A stretch of DNA of 64,000 nucleotides, from NCBI RefSeq assembly GCF_900890425.1, contig NZ_CAAHFG010000002.1, positions 806,001 to 870,000 of the forward strand. Reading direction: 5' to 3'. The notes beneath the pieces were generated by a model, which saw only the letters and a list, made by a program, of their open reading frames with translations, was not told the DNA's origin and ran no database searches. Position numbers and translations under genes: made by a program. This document shows, piece by piece, positions 36,614 through 45,412 of the stretch (position 1 is its first letter; each line of letters begins with the position of its first letter). This DNA comes from Pontiella desulfatans. Lineage in GTDB: Bacteria > Verrucomicrobiota > Kiritimatiellia > Kiritimatiellales > Pontiellaceae.

Positions 36614-38155
36614 ATGAAATATAAAACGGTGCAAACGGTAGGTTGGTTGGTCAGGCTTCGGGTACTTGGTGCCTTGGTGGTTTATCCGATCGTTTTGTGG
36701 TCGGCCCAGGCGGCGGGACCCAACATACTTTTCTTTTCAATGGATGACCTGAAGCCGGAGCTGGGTTGCTATGGCTCGGAACACGTTAAAACCCCGAACA
36801 TTGACCGGTTGGCAAAAAACGGAATGCTGTTCGAACGCCACTATATCCAACAGGCGGTGTGCGGGCCGTCGCGCGCAAGCATGTTCAGCGGCTTGAGGCC
36901 CGATACCACCCGGGTTTGGGACTTGCAGCATACCTGCCGCGAGGAGTGCCCGAAGGCGTTCACCATGCAGGAATATTTCAAGAAGGCCGGTTATGCAACC
37001 GCCGGGGCCGGCAAGATCATGCATGGCTTCAAGAACGATGATCCGCCATCGTGGTCGATCCCGTATGTTCATTCGGAGGCATTGCCCTATGCGGACGGAC
37101 GGCTGCCGGCGCTCGACAAGTATCAGGGCGAACAGATCCATGCCGCGTTCCAGGCGCTCGAGGAAAAGAAGATCAAGGGCTACAAGCAGCGCAACCAGTT
37201 CATGGCCGGGCTGGGGGCCATGCCGGCCACCGAGTGCATCGACCGGCCGGACGATGCCTATCCCGATGGCGCGATGACGGAGTGGGCGTTGGGCATGCTC
37301 GACCGGTTGGCCCGGGCCGACGGGCCGTTCTACCTGACGCTGGGCTACCGCAAGCCGCATTTGCCGTTTGTTGCCCCGAAGAAATATTGGGATCTGTTCG
37401 ATCGCGCCGCGATCGATGTGGCGGAGTTCCAAAAGCTGCCGAAGGGCGCGCCGGAATATGCCGGCCATTCGTGGGGCGAGCTGAAAAACTATTCGGATGT
37501 CGATAAGGATGAAAACCTTTCCAAGGCGCGCCAGCGTGAACTGATCCATGGCTACTATGCTTGTGTGGCCTATGTGGATGCCCAGATCGGCAAGGTGCTT
37601 GCGAAGCTGAAGGAGACCGGCCTCGATGGGAACACCGTCGTTGTGCTGTGGGGCGATCACGGCTGGCACCTCGGCGACCACGGCATCTGGTGCAAGCATT
37701 CGAACTATGAGCAGGCCACCCATTCGCCGCTGATCATTTCCGCTCCATGGCTGTCGCAGACGGGCCGGGCGGCTTCCCCGGTCGAGTCGGTGGATATTTT
37801 CCCGACGCTGTGCGAGCTGGCCGGCCTTCCGGTTCCGGAGCAGCTGGAAGGGACCAGCCTGGTTCCAATCCTCAAAAACCCGAAAGCCAGGGTGAAGGAT
37901 TTTGCCATGAGCCAGTATCCGCGCAGCCACAAGAAAAACATGGGCTATGCCATGCGCACCGAACGCTACCGCATGGTCACCTGGGTTCCGGAAGATGTTG
38001 CCCAAACCGGGACGTTCAACCCCTCGCAAATCGACGCGATCGAACTCTATGACTACCAGACCGACCCGCTCGAAACGGTTAACCTCGCCAACCATCCGGA
38101 ATACAAGGCCGTGGTGTTGGAGCTCTCCAAAAAACTAGAAGGATTTTTTGAATAA
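36614..38155 (+). CDS. Type I sulfatase, iduronate-2-sulfatase-like, secreted
   Basis: A 513-residue sulfatase with a hydrophobic signal segment ending near WSAQAA, start motif ILFFSMDDLKPELGCYGS and formylglycine Cys83 in CGPSR. GYRKPHLPFVAPKKYWDLF and VLWGDHGWHLGDHG mirror the gene at 34042, so the two are paralogues from an older duplication with the GH5 gene between them. The ATG at 36614 follows CGAAGG. It is the last enzyme gene of the locus; no clear terminator follows. Confidence 0.94.
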   Translation: MKYKTVQTVGWLVRLRVLGALVVYPIVLWSAQAAGPNILFFSMDDLKPELGCYGSEHVKTPNIDRLAKNGMLFERHYIQQAVCGPSRASMFSGLRPDTTRVWDLQHTCREECPKAFTMQEYFKKAGYATAGAGKIMHGFKNDDPPSWSIPYVHSEALPYADGRLPALDKYQGEQIHAAFQALEEKKIKGYKQRNQFMAGLGAMPATECIDRPDDAYPDGAMTEWALGMLDRLARADGPFYLTLGYRKPHLPFVAPKKYWDLFDRAAIDVAEFQKLPKGAPEYAGHSWGELKNYSDVDKDENLSKARQRELIHGYYACVAYVDAQIGKVLAKLKETGLDGNTVVVLWGDHGWHLGDHGIWCKHSNYEQATHSPLIISAPWLSQTGRAASPVESVDIFPTLCELAGLPVPEQLEGTSLVPILKNPKARVKDFAMSQYPRSHKKNMGYAMRTERYRMVTWVPEDVAQTGTFNPSQIDAIELYDYQTDPLETVNLANHPEYKAVVLELSKKLEGFFE

Positions 38156-38348
38156 CGGAGGCGGGGAATAATCCTTAACTCGGGAATGGAACCACGGATG
38201 ACCACAGTTGGACGCTGATCTTCAAGAAGGTGCGAAATTTGTCCCACCCTCCCAGTGGGTTGGATATAGGTTATGCATCTCCTGTTTTGGGTTCTGTGTT
38301 TATCTGCGTTCATCTGTGGTTCATTTGCGTTTCTAAGTTCCTGAATCT

Positions 38349-38386
38349 TGAGCCTCTGTGTGGAGGGCGAGGTTCCATCCGAGCCG
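38349..38386 (+). repeat. 38-bp direct repeat, copy 1
   Basis: Exact copy of 38669-38706, exactly 320 bp away. It contains GGAGGGCGAGGTTCCATCC, a word resembling short dispersed repeats of PVC genomes. Not coding. Confidence 0.85.
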
Positions 38387-38668
38387 CCGTAAGGTTATTT
38401 CGTAGAGGGGCGGACGCTGTCCGCCCGTGCGCTCGCCGTGCGCCTACATCGAATTTTTCCTGTTATGTTCGGGCGGTTGAGGAGTCAAAAGACGGTCTGC
38501 CATGGGAGTCGAAAGCCGAAATGACGAATTAGGCGTCCTGACCCTTGTTCCGGATCGTTATTCGCCGCAAAAGCACGCAGGGAAACACAAAGACGGTGCG
38601 GACGGTTTTAGTTGGCCACGAAGAAGCGCAAAAAACACAAAGACCACCGCCGGGCTCTTCATGAATCG

Positions 38669-38706
38669 TGAGCCTCTGTGTGGAGGGCGAGGTTCCATCC
38701 GAGCCG
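38669..38706 (+). repeat. 38-bp direct repeat, copy 2
   Basis: Exact copy of 38349-38386. The flanks differ (GGTGC after this copy, CCGTA after the first), so the homology stops at both ends. Confidence 0.85.
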
Positions 38707-39014
38707 GTGCGGGCCTACAGGAAATCCAGCGGGCTCTTCACGGCCATGAGCAGGCAAGAAAGCCCGCTCCACATTTGGAGGGACTGGTTCCAACCCTTGG
38801 AAAGAAACATGAATAATAACATGGCGGCGGGGGCTCGCGCTCCATACAATCCCCATAGATAGGCCGGACGTGCCGGGGTGGCTCAGTCCAACATCAAGAT
38901 GGCACCTTTTGGGTGCCCTCATATCCTCCTGCTTTTTAACCTGCTTCAGCAGAGAGGACGTTTGGGGAAGCAGGAGGGATAAATCCTAATCGTTGGGCAA
39001 ACAAAGGAAAACAT

Positions 39015-39098
39015 ATGAAATATACCCATTGTCATCCCATAGATATTGAAAAAAAAGGCTGGCATGTGCCGTTGAAATCCTCCACTCGGAGGGTATGA
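39015..39098 (+). pseudogene. Severed 5' end of the secreted-protein gene, reading into the IS
   Basis: The native start of the gene now at 40475 lies here: AAAGGA, then ATG AAA TAT ACC CA, after which the IS4-family element begins. Reading continues into the element for 27 codons and stops at TGA 39096-39098, which overlaps the transposase ATG at 39095. Translation from the host gene's ribosome-binding site could therefore be coupled to the transposase. Confidence 0.8.
39016..39028 (+). repeat. Target-site duplication, left copy
   Basis: The 13-bp TGAAATATACCCA directly abuts the left end of the IS4-family element and recurs at 40482-40494 beyond its right end. Confidence 0.85.
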
Positions 39099-40481
39099 AA
39101 AAACAACATAAACACAAGCCAGCCGGACATAGGTATACAACCTTGAAACAATTGTGCAATCTGATTCCCGGACACATGGTGTCGAGCCTTGCGCAGAAGC
39201 ATGGCGTGGACATTCAAAGCCGGACGTACACGCCGTGGAGCCATGTGGTTTCTTTGCTGTACGCCCACTTCTCCCATGCACTCGGACTCAACGATGTGTG
39301 CGACGCGCTCCAGATGAACGCGGCGGCGCTCTCTACCATCCGCGGCGCGGTTCCTCCGTCGCGTAACAACCTGAGCCACGCGAACAAGATCCGCAACGCG
39401 GACATGGCCGAAGAGCTCTACTGGTGCATGATGAAGCATCTGATGGATACAGTCCCGGGCTTCGCGAAGGGCAAGGTTCGGCGCGGATACCTCCGGCGCT
39501 TCAGCAAGACGATCCATGCGCTGGACTCGACCACGATCCAGCTCGTCGCCAACTGCATGGACTGGGCGAAGCATCGCCGCCGCAAGGCTGCGGCCAAGTG
39601 CCACCTGCGCCTCGACCTGCAAAGCTTCCTGCCCCGGTGCGCCATCATCGACACGGCGAAGCACCATGACAGCACGATGACCCAAAGCCTGTGCGCCGAG
39701 CTCAAACCCGGTGAAATCGCCGTGTTCGACAAGGCCTACAACAAGTTCAAGCATCTTTTCGAGCTGACGGTGCGCGGTGTCTGGTGGGTTGGCCGGGCGA
39801 AGGACAACATGCAGTACAAGGTGGTGCGCACCCTCGAAACCACCGGGCACAAGCGCATCCTGCGCGACGAGGTCATCGAGATGGTGGTCGAAGCATCGAA
39901 GAAAGCCTATCCGTGCGAGTTGCGCCGGGTCGTGGCGCTGGTCGAGATTAACGGCAAGGATGTCGAAATCGCCTTCATCACCAATCACCTGGAGTGGAGC
40001 GCGTGGACGGTCGCCGAACTCTACCGTTGCCGCTGGGACATCGAGGTGTTCTTCAAGGAGATCAAGCAGACGCTCCAACTCTCCGACTTCCTGGGCTACA
40101 GCGCCAACGCCGTGCGCTGGCAGATCTGGATGGGGCTGCTGGTCCACCTGCTGATGCGCTGCCTCGCGTTCATGCACGGATGGGAGCACAGCTTCAAGCG
40201 GCAGTTCACTGTTGTGCGCGCGGTGCTTTGGCGCCGGTGGAACCTGCCCGCCTTGCTGGATTCCTATGGGACAGCCAAACCGCCCGGCCGCATACGGGGT
40301 GCGCCGGAACAGGCGTATCTGCCGGGGTTTGTCTAAGAGCTGTGGGACAGCCATATGCACAAAGCGCGGAACCATGGTTAACCTTCAACAAAAAATCGGA
40401 ATTGACTAAATGAATCGGACATCAGAAACCTTAACAAAAACGGGGTTTTACTCTCCGTCAGCACCACCTATGGGATGAATG
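39029..40481 (+). mobile_element. IS4-family insertion sequence
   Basis: A 1453-bp element bounded by imperfect 20-bp terminal inverted repeats (left end TTGTCATCCCATAGATATTG; right end, read inward, CATTCATCCCATAGGTGGTG; 15 of 20 match) and a 13-bp target duplication. It carries one intact transposase gene. The intact ends and duplication imply a fairly recent insertion. It split a gene for a secreted protein just after its start codon. Confidence 0.88.
39095..40336 (+). CDS. IS4-family transposase
   Basis: A 413-residue DDE transposase that cuts and pastes its element. The N-terminal DUF4372-like region (HMVSSLAQKHGVDIQSRTYTPWSHVVSLLYAHFSHA) is followed by the catalytic core: first Asp in IHALDSTTIQLV, second in IAVFDKAYNKFKHL, and the Y-R-E-K signature YRCRWDIEVFFKEIKQTL with the catalytic Glu. 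No frameshift or stop interrupts it, so it is probably active. The start overlaps the stop of the short frame entering from the left flank. Confidence 0.93.
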   Translation: MKKQHKHKPAGHRYTTLKQLCNLIPGHMVSSLAQKHGVDIQSRTYTPWSHVVSLLYAHFSHALGLNDVCDALQMNAAALSTIRGAVPPSRNNLSHANKIRNADMAEELYWCMMKHLMDTVPGFAKGKVRRGYLRRFSKTIHALDSTTIQLVANCMDWAKHRRRKAAAKCHLRLDLQSFLPRCAIIDTAKHHDSTMTQSLCAELKPGEIAVFDKAYNKFKHLFELTVRGVWWVGRAKDNMQYKVVRTLETTGHKRILRDEVIEMVVEASKKAYPCELRRVVALVEINGKDVEIAFITNHLEWSAWTVAELYRCRWDIEVFFKEIKQTLQLSDFLGYSANAVRWQIWMGLLVHLLMRCLAFMHGWEHSFKRQFTVVRAVLWRRWNLPALLDSYGTAKPPGRIRGAPEQAYLPGFV

Positions 40482-41185
40482 TGAAATATACCCACACTTT
40501 ATTAATGACTTTTATATTTTTCGCGATAACAAGTGTTCATGCATTTCAGCCCGGCAATACTGTTATAAAAGAATGCCCACAGTGCAAAGCGGAGCTACAA
40601 CAAGACACAACACTTTCTGGAAATACATTTGGTGCTAAATTTTGGACTGATGGAAAAAGGGAGGCACCAATGCTGCCTGATCGCCCACGTATCGTTAAAT
40701 GTCCGAAGTGCTCCACGTTTGTTTGGATTTATGACGCAAAAAAATTAGGACAAATAGAGTCTCGCAGGCGTAATGAAGGTAAAGCAGAGAATTCATGGTC
40801 AAACTCCGTATCGACTCTTGAGCTGACAGAAAAGGAATTCCTCAAGTATGCTGAATCAAAGAGTCTATCTAAAGACAAGGAATTATATGTAAGACAAAAT
40901 GCTTGGTGGATGGTAAACGACGCTGTTCGCCGGAATGGTGAGCCAATAACGCTTTCATCAGAACAAAAAGCCAATATGGTTAGCCTTTTAGATGTATTAA
41001 ACACAGAAGATCCTGATCAACGTATAACGAAAGCAGAACTCTATCGAGAGCTGGGAAGGTTCGAAGATTGCATTTCCATGCTTAATCATCAGTTTAAGCA
41101 ACCCAACTACACTAAAGTGGCAGAGTTTATCCAACAACTTGCAGAACAAAAAAACACTCAAGTCAAAGAAATAAAATTTGACTAA
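40475..41185 (+). CDS. Secreted protein of unknown function with two CxxC pairs; start rebuilt by IS
   Basis: A 236-residue protein with a signal peptide (LLMTFIFFAITSVHA). The mature part begins with a zinc-ribbon-like pair of Cys motifs (CPQC near residue 31, CPKC near 74) and ends in a helical, TPR-like stretch (RITKAELYRELGRFEDCISML). I do not recognise the family. The IS4-family element sits between the native ATG (39015) and this copy; the element's right end supplies a new ATG followed by AAT GTG, joining the original AAA TAT ACC CAC in frame. The native ribosome-binding site is lost, so expression may be low. Base composition is much more A+T-rich than neighbouring genes. Confidence 0.75.
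   Translation: MNVKYTHTLLMTFIFFAITSVHAFQPGNTVIKECPQCKAELQQDTTLSGNTFGAKFWTDGKREAPMLPDRPRIVKCPKCSTFVWIYDAKKLGQIESRRRNEGKAENSWSNSVSTLELTEKEFLKYAESKSLSKDKELYVRQNAWWMVNDAVRRNGEPITLSSEQKANMVSLLDVLNTEDPDQRITKAELYRELGRFEDCISMLNHQFKQPNYTKVAEFIQQLAEQKNTQVKEIKFD
40482..40494 (+). repeat. Target-site duplication, right copy
   Basis: Second copy of TGAAATATACCCA, lying inside the first codons of the rebuilt gene. Confidence 0.85.
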
Positions 41186-41289
41186 AAGCCCAACAAGAAA
41201 GTAGAGCCTACTTGGACAACGCCCGTTGATTAAGTCAAAGTTGGTTTCCCAAGCGGCTCACTTTGAACGTTCGATACGGAAAGGATAAT

Positions 41290-42000
41290 ATGAAGCCATT
41301 ATTAATCTTATTCATCTCTTACCTCGCAATTGGAATCTGCTTTGCAGGGAAGCGAAACACCCCCTCCAGCAGCGAAGTCAAAGCTGCTATGAATAAAGCC
41401 GGGCCAGAGCACGTTTTCGCTAACAGAGATGGTTCTCCAAGAAAAACGGATGTGAAGCAGATAGGCTCGATTGAGATTGAGGATTCCTATCTTCATGTTT
41501 TCTCAGTCCGGCTTGCTGAAGTTAAAAATAGGTATCGCACAGCGATTTTCGACAATGATGGAAACTATTTGGGTCATTACGAAGTAAAACCTACTGATGT
41601 AGATGGGAAATTTATCGCATTTCAATTCGGCCCACACTCCGGTCTAATGGATCCTCCGCTAATGTTTTCCGTCTCCATTCCAGTAACCGAAGAGGCTTTA
41701 TGGGATACCGTAAAACACGGATATATTGGAAGCGGTGCCGATTCCCGAAGCTTGTCTTTTGAGCGGGCTCCGGGATACACGAACCAACCAATATTTATGC
41801 CCGGTAAAATCCGGGAGTGGACATTGAAGCACCCGGGAAACAATGCTGAGGAAAAAATCAGAGCTTACTATATCATGCATGACAGGTCTGCAAAACTTGT
41901 AGCGTTTCTGAGCGAAGACAAGAACTCGGTCTTTTGCGTTGGTTTTGGTGCTTTGATCCGCGAAGAGCAGAACTATTTGAGAAAGCTAGAAAAAAAATGA
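41290..42000 (+). CDS. Secreted protein of unknown function
   Basis: A 236-residue protein with signal peptide (LLILFISYLAIGICFAG). The mature part is mixed alpha/beta without motifs I recognise. An AAGGATA site precedes the ATG at 41290. Like the gene before it, it is A+T-rich, with codon use unlike the housekeeping genes after it, which suggests the two arrived together by transfer. It is 104 bp from its neighbour and may share its transcript. Confidence 0.7.
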   Translation: MKPLLILFISYLAIGICFAGKRNTPSSSEVKAAMNKAGPEHVFANRDGSPRKTDVKQIGSIEIEDSYLHVFSVRLAEVKNRYRTAIFDNDGNYLGHYEVKPTDVDGKFIAFQFGPHSGLMDPPLMFSVSIPVTEEALWDTVKHGYIGSGADSRSLSFERAPGYTNQPIFMPGKIREWTLKHPGNNAEEKIRAYYIMHDRSAKLVAFLSEDKNSVFCVGFGALIREEQNYLRKLEKK

Positions 42001-42335
42001 TGATCGAGCCAGCGGCGTCAGCCTACCCGGCGAAGGGGTCGGCGAAGGCGGCTTAACTAAGCGCCATTCTACTCTGACCCCTCGTGTTCTACACGTCCAT
42101 CCTGAAAAACCAGCCGGGATGGACAAGGTACGTTCGTTCACCGTTTATGCTCTCGTCAAATAGGTGTTCAATTCTCCCGAGTCGCCTTGCGGCGGGATGG
42201 CAGTGATTTTTCCTTCCCCTTTTCCTCTATTTGCCTGCTTGACTTCCAAACGCCTGCTTTCTATGGTCTCCCGCTCTTTTGAACTTGGGAAAGGAAGAGA
42301 GATGCCGTGTAATACGGCGTTTTCCCATAATTTGT
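42001..42335. other. Intergenic region with REP-like words
   Basis: I see no gene here. GGCGAAGGCGGCTTAACTAAGCGCCATTCTACTCTGACCCC-like text (about 42040-42081) resembles short repeats left near mobile elements in related genomes. A small hairpin, GCCGT/ACGGC followed by TTTT (42304-42322), precedes the tRNA. Confidence 0.5.
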
Positions 42336-42409
42336 TGCCTGATAGTGTAATGGAAGCACATGTGACTTTGACTCACAGGGTCCAGGTTCGAACCCTGGTC
42401 GGGCAACCA
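42336..42409 (+). tRNA. tRNA-Gln (anticodon TTG)
   Basis: Cloverleaf of 74 bases with encoded CCA. The acceptor TGCCTGA pairs with TCGGGCA; the anticodon stem TGTGA/TCACA holds loop CTTTGAC with TTG at 42368-42370; the T arm is CCAGG-TTCGAAC-CCTGG. It lies 22 bp before prs and may mark the boundary where the accessory DNA to its left was acquired. Confidence 0.95.
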
Positions 42410-42431
42410 TCTTTTTTAAAGTGACGGCGGA

Positions 42432-43364
42432 ATGAAGATAATATCGGGTACAGGACATCGGGCATTGGCCGAGCGCATTGCAAGCGCGGCGGGCGTTGAC
42501 TTGTGCGAAGTCGACATCACGCGGTTCCCCGACGGGGAGATCTTCGTGAAGATCGTGGACAATGTCCGCGGCGACGACCTGTTCATTGTCCAGTCGGTCT
42601 CGATCGAGCCGAACAACTACCTGATGGAGCTGCTGATCATGATCGATGCCGCCAAGCGTGCATCGGCCGACCGGATTACGGCGGTTCTTCCTTATTATGG
42701 CTATGCCCGCCAAGACCGCAAAGACCAGCCGCGCGTACCGATTACGGCCAAGCTGGTGGCCACGTTGCTTGAAGCGGCCGGTGCCGACCGCGTACTCTGC
42801 TGCGACCTGCACGCCCAGCAGATCCAGGGCTTTTTCGAAGTTCCGGTGGATCATCTCTATGCTTCGCCCGTCATCGTTAAATACCTTCGTTCGCTGGAGC
42901 TGGACGACCTGGTCGTGGTTTCGCCGGATGCCGGCGGCCTGAAAATGGCGGACGCCTATTCCAAGCTGCTCGGGGCCGGCATTGCGCTGGTGGGCAAGCA
43001 GCGCAAGAGCGCCGAGGACGTCGAGGCCAACCATCTGGTCGGCGAGGTCGAAGGCCGAAACACATTGCTCGTCGATGATATGACTTCGACGGCCGGCACG
43101 CTTACCGCGGCCGCAAAACTCTTGAAAAAGGCCGGAGCGAAATCGATCCGCGCCGCAGTGAGCCATTCGCTGCTGACGCAGAAGGGGATCGACCGCCTGA
43201 TTAATTCGCCGATCGACGAGCTGGTGACCACCGATACGGTTCCCCAGCGCGAGTGGTCGGATTTCAATGTTACCGTACTGTCGGTGGCTGACATATTGGC
43301 GGAGGCCATCTGCCGCATCCACAACGACCAATCCGTCAGCTCGCTGTTCAGGGTTGATAATTAG
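42432..43364 (+). CDS. prs: Ribose-phosphate pyrophosphokinase
   Basis: A 310-residue cytosolic enzyme making PRPP from ribose 5-phosphate and ATP for nucleotide, histidine and tryptophan synthesis. ITRFPDGEIFVKI, LPYYGYARQDRKDQPRVPITAK, the CCDLHAQQIQGFF metal-binding histidine region and LLVDDMTSTAGTL (PRPP-binding loop) are all family signatures. The length is standard. It is followed closely by the L25 gene, as in many bacteria. Confidence 0.97.
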   Translation: MKIISGTGHRALAERIASAAGVDLCEVDITRFPDGEIFVKIVDNVRGDDLFIVQSVSIEPNNYLMELLIMIDAAKRASADRITAVLPYYGYARQDRKDQPRVPITAKLVATLLEAAGADRVLCCDLHAQQIQGFFEVPVDHLYASPVIVKYLRSLELDDLVVVSPDAGGLKMADAYSKLLGAGIALVGKQRKSAEDVEANHLVGEVEGRNTLLVDDMTSTAGTLTAAAKLLKKAGAKSIRAAVSHSLLTQKGIDRLINSPIDELVTTDTVPQREWSDFNVTVLSVADILAEAICRIHNDQSVSSLFRVDN

Positions 43365-43373
43365 GAGAGAATC

Positions 43374-44006
43374 ATGGAAGACACAAAACTGATTGCAAAG
43401 AAGAGAGACCTCGAAGGTTCGAGCAACGTACGCCGCATGCGCAACGCCGGCTCGTTGCCGGCTGTGATCTATGGCGATGACAAGGAATCCGTTTCCGTTG
43501 AACTCAACATGCACGAGTTCGAGCAGGTGCTGCACCATTCCGCCAGCGAAAGCATCATTATCGATGTCGAAGTTGAAGGCGAAGGCGTCACGTCCGTCCT
43601 GATCAAGGACGTTCAGCACCATCCGGTGACCAGCGACCTGATGCACGTGGATCTGTTCCGCGTAACCGCAGGCCAGGTGCTGGCCGTCGATATCCAGCTG
43701 GAGCTGGTGGGCGAAGCGGCCGGTGTGAAGGCCGGCGGCACACTCGACCATGTCATGCACAGCATTGAGGTCGAATGTCTGCCCAAGGATCTCGTCGAGA
43801 AGATCGAGATCGATGTTTCCGAAATGGGCATCGGCGATGCGTTGCACGTTTCCGACCTCCAACTGGGCGCCAAGTTCAAGGCCTTGGTTGATGAAGACGC
43901 CATTGTTGCCGCGGTTGCGGCGCCGCGCGTCGAGGAAGAGGAAGACGAAGACGGGTCTGCCGCTTCCGAGCCGGAAGTGATCACCGAGAAGAAGGACGAA
44001 GAGTAG
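43374..44006 (+). CDS. rplY: 50S ribosomal protein L25 / Ctc family
   Basis: A 210-residue 5S rRNA-binding ribosomal protein of the long Ctc/TL5 type: an N-terminal L25 beta barrel (RDLEGSSNVRRMRNAGSLPAVIYG) and a C-terminal TL5 domain (VECLPKDLVEKIEIDVSEMGIGDALHVSDL), ending in an acidic tail. AGGAGAG precedes the ATG. It lies 9 bp after prs and before pth, the usual order. Confidence 0.95.
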   Translation: MEDTKLIAKKRDLEGSSNVRRMRNAGSLPAVIYGDDKESVSVELNMHEFEQVLHHSASESIIIDVEVEGEGVTSVLIKDVQHHPVTSDLMHVDLFRVTAGQVLAVDIQLELVGEAAGVKAGGTLDHVMHSIEVECLPKDLVEKIEIDVSEMGIGDALHVSDLQLGAKFKALVDEDAIVAAVAAPRVEEEEDEDGSAASEPEVITEKKDEE

Positions 44007-44064
44007 CCCGCATCGTTGATGCGGGAAATTCGGAATCCGGATATCTAATTTGGGGATTTTACTG

Positions 44065-44640
44065 TTGAAGCTGGTCGTTGGACTGGGGAATCCCGGAAAA
44101 GAATACGAGCGCACGCGCCACAACATTGGATTCATGGTTGTGGAGGAACTTGCCCGAAGGCAGGGCGTGGTGTTCAGGAAAATGTTTTGGTTCCCCGCCC
44201 GGCAGGCGAAATGCCGGATCGGGGAGCACGAGGTGCGGTTGGTACTGCCGACCACCTACATGAACCGCAGCGGCAAGGCCGTTTGGGGCGCCATGAAAAA
44301 ATGGCGCGCCGAAGCGGCCGACACCGTGGTGATATACGACGATGTCGATCTGGAGTTCGGCGGCATCCGCGTCCGGGCAAAGGGTTCGGGCGGAAGCCAC
44401 AACGGCATGAAGTCGGTGCTGGAGTGGCTGCAGACCAAGGCGTTCCCGCGGGTGCGGGTGGGCATTGGCCCCAAGCCGGACGGGGCCGACATGATCGGGT
44501 TCGTGCTCGGCGGCTTTGCCGAGGAAGAGCTTTTGAAGTTGGAAAAGGTTGTCGAACGTGCCGCCGATGCGGTAGAAACCATCTTTTCCGTCGGGACTGA
44601 GCGAACCATGAACGAGTTCAACCAGTTGCAGATAGGTTAA
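44065..44640 (+). CDS. pth: Peptidyl-tRNA hydrolase
   Basis: A 191-residue cytosolic enzyme that recycles stalled peptidyl-tRNAs. LVVGLGNPGKEYERTRHNIGF includes the catalytic histidine and the Asn-Pro-Gly region; LVLPTTYMNRSGKAV and VIYDDVDLEFGGIRVRAKGSGGSHNG contain the other conserved Asn, Asp and His positions. The TTG at 44065 gives the standard MKLVVGLGNPG start, with GGGGA 8 bases upstream; a TTG at 44050 would add five residues. Confidence 0.95.
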   Translation: MKLVVGLGNPGKEYERTRHNIGFMVVEELARRQGVVFRKMFWFPARQAKCRIGEHEVRLVLPTTYMNRSGKAVWGAMKKWRAEAADTVVIYDDVDLEFGGIRVRAKGSGGSHNGMKSVLEWLQTKAFPRVRVGIGPKPDGADMIGFVLGGFAEEELLKLEKVVERAADAVETIFSVGTERTMNEFNQLQIG

Positions 44641-44658
44641 GTTAAGGAGTAAAACATT

Positions 44659-44970
44659 ATGTTGTACGAAGGATTGTTCATCTTTCCGGAGGTGTTGGAC
44701 GAGGAAGGTCTCGACCAGGCTATCACCCGGGTGAAGGAAGAACTGGAAAAGCTGGGTGGCTCGATCGAGAGCACAACCCGCATGGGAAAGAAGACCTTTG
44801 CCCGTCCGCTCAAGAAGCAGAAGGCCGGTCTCTACGTGGTTGCGATGTTCAACATCGATGGCACCAAACTCGACGCGTTCAAAGCGCGCCTGAAGCTGGC
44901 GACCAACGTGTTCCGCCACCAGTTTGTGCAGGCCAGCGAAATTGTGGAAGAGGTCGCCCAGGAGGCGTAG
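44659..44970 (+). CDS. rpsF: 30S ribosomal protein S6
   Basis: A 103-residue ribosomal protein that binds S18 and 16S rRNA. YEGLFIFPEVLDEEGLDQAI, the RMGKKTFARPLKKQKAGLYV strand and KLATNVFRHQFV fit S6. AGGAG lies before the ATG. It starts the rpsF-ssb-rpsR-rplI-dnaB run common in bacteria. Confidence 0.96.
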   Translation: MLYEGLFIFPEVLDEEGLDQAITRVKEELEKLGGSIESTTRMGKKTFARPLKKQKAGLYVVAMFNIDGTKLDAFKARLKLATNVFRHQFVQASEIVEEVAQEA

Positions 44971-44974
44971 GACG

Positions 44975-45397
44975 ATGGCCAGCTACAACCGGGTCTTGTT
45001 GATGGGGAATCTTACGCGTAATCCGGAAATCCGGTATACGCCGTCGGGAACTGCGGTTGCCGATTTGGGATTGGCCATTAACGAAAACTTCAAAAACAAG
45101 GCGGGGGAAATGGTTGAACAGACCTGCTTTGTGGATGTGGTGGTGTGGGGACGACAGGCCGAGACCTCGTCCGAATATCTCCACAAGGGATCCTCGGTGT
45201 TTGTGGAAGGCCGGCTTCAGCTGGACCAGTGGGAAAACCAACAGGGCGAGAAGCGCAGCAAGTTGCGCGTTCGCGCCGACCGCGTCCAGTTTTTGGGAAC
45301 CCCGGGAAAAGGAACCGAATTTTCGGCGGCACCCGTCGATTCCGTCCCGCCGCCGGCCCCGCCGGCGGAAGATGACGATGATGATGTGCCGTTTTAA
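44975..45397 (+). CDS. ssb: Single-stranded DNA-binding protein
   Basis: A 140-residue OB-fold protein coating single-stranded DNA in replication and repair. YNRVLLMGNLTRNPEIRYTPSGTAVA opens the fold, and the acidic tail ends DDDDDVPF, the tip that docks partner proteins. It begins 4 bp after rpsF, in the canonical place between rpsF and rpsR. The ATG at 44975 follows GGAGGCG. Confidence 0.96.
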   Translation: MASYNRVLLMGNLTRNPEIRYTPSGTAVADLGLAINENFKNKAGEMVEQTCFVDVVVWGRQAETSSEYLHKGSSVFVEGRLQLDQWENQQGEKRSKLRVRADRVQFLGTPGKGTEFSAAPVDSVPPPAPPAEDDDDDVPF

Positions 45398-45412
45398 GAA
45401 AGGGATATAACT

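Larger units (their letters stand above)
38156..39014. other. Repeat-rich intergenic region
   Basis: I see no gene here. It holds an AACCACGGATGACCACAG word (38190-38207) facing its imperfect reverse complement (38292-38323, CTGTGTTTATCTGCGTTCATCTGTGG), a 38-bp exact repeat pair listed separately, and CACGAAGAAGCGCAAAAAACACAAAG-type text near 38618. At 38901-38917 GGCACC/GGTGCC forms a hairpin, and CCTCCTGCTT (38925-38934) pairs exactly with AAGCAGGAGG (38968-38977) in what was the leader of the gene interrupted at 39015. Confidence 0.6.

Noticed and set aside
38659-38922. Minus-strand frame of 87 codons in the repeat region
   Set aside because: It includes one copy of the 38-bp repeat and has no ribosome-binding site or domain; such frames arise from the repeat text.
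42261-44255. 664-codon minus-strand frame covering tRNA-Gln, prs and rplY
   Set aside because: It runs antisense through three well-supported genes.
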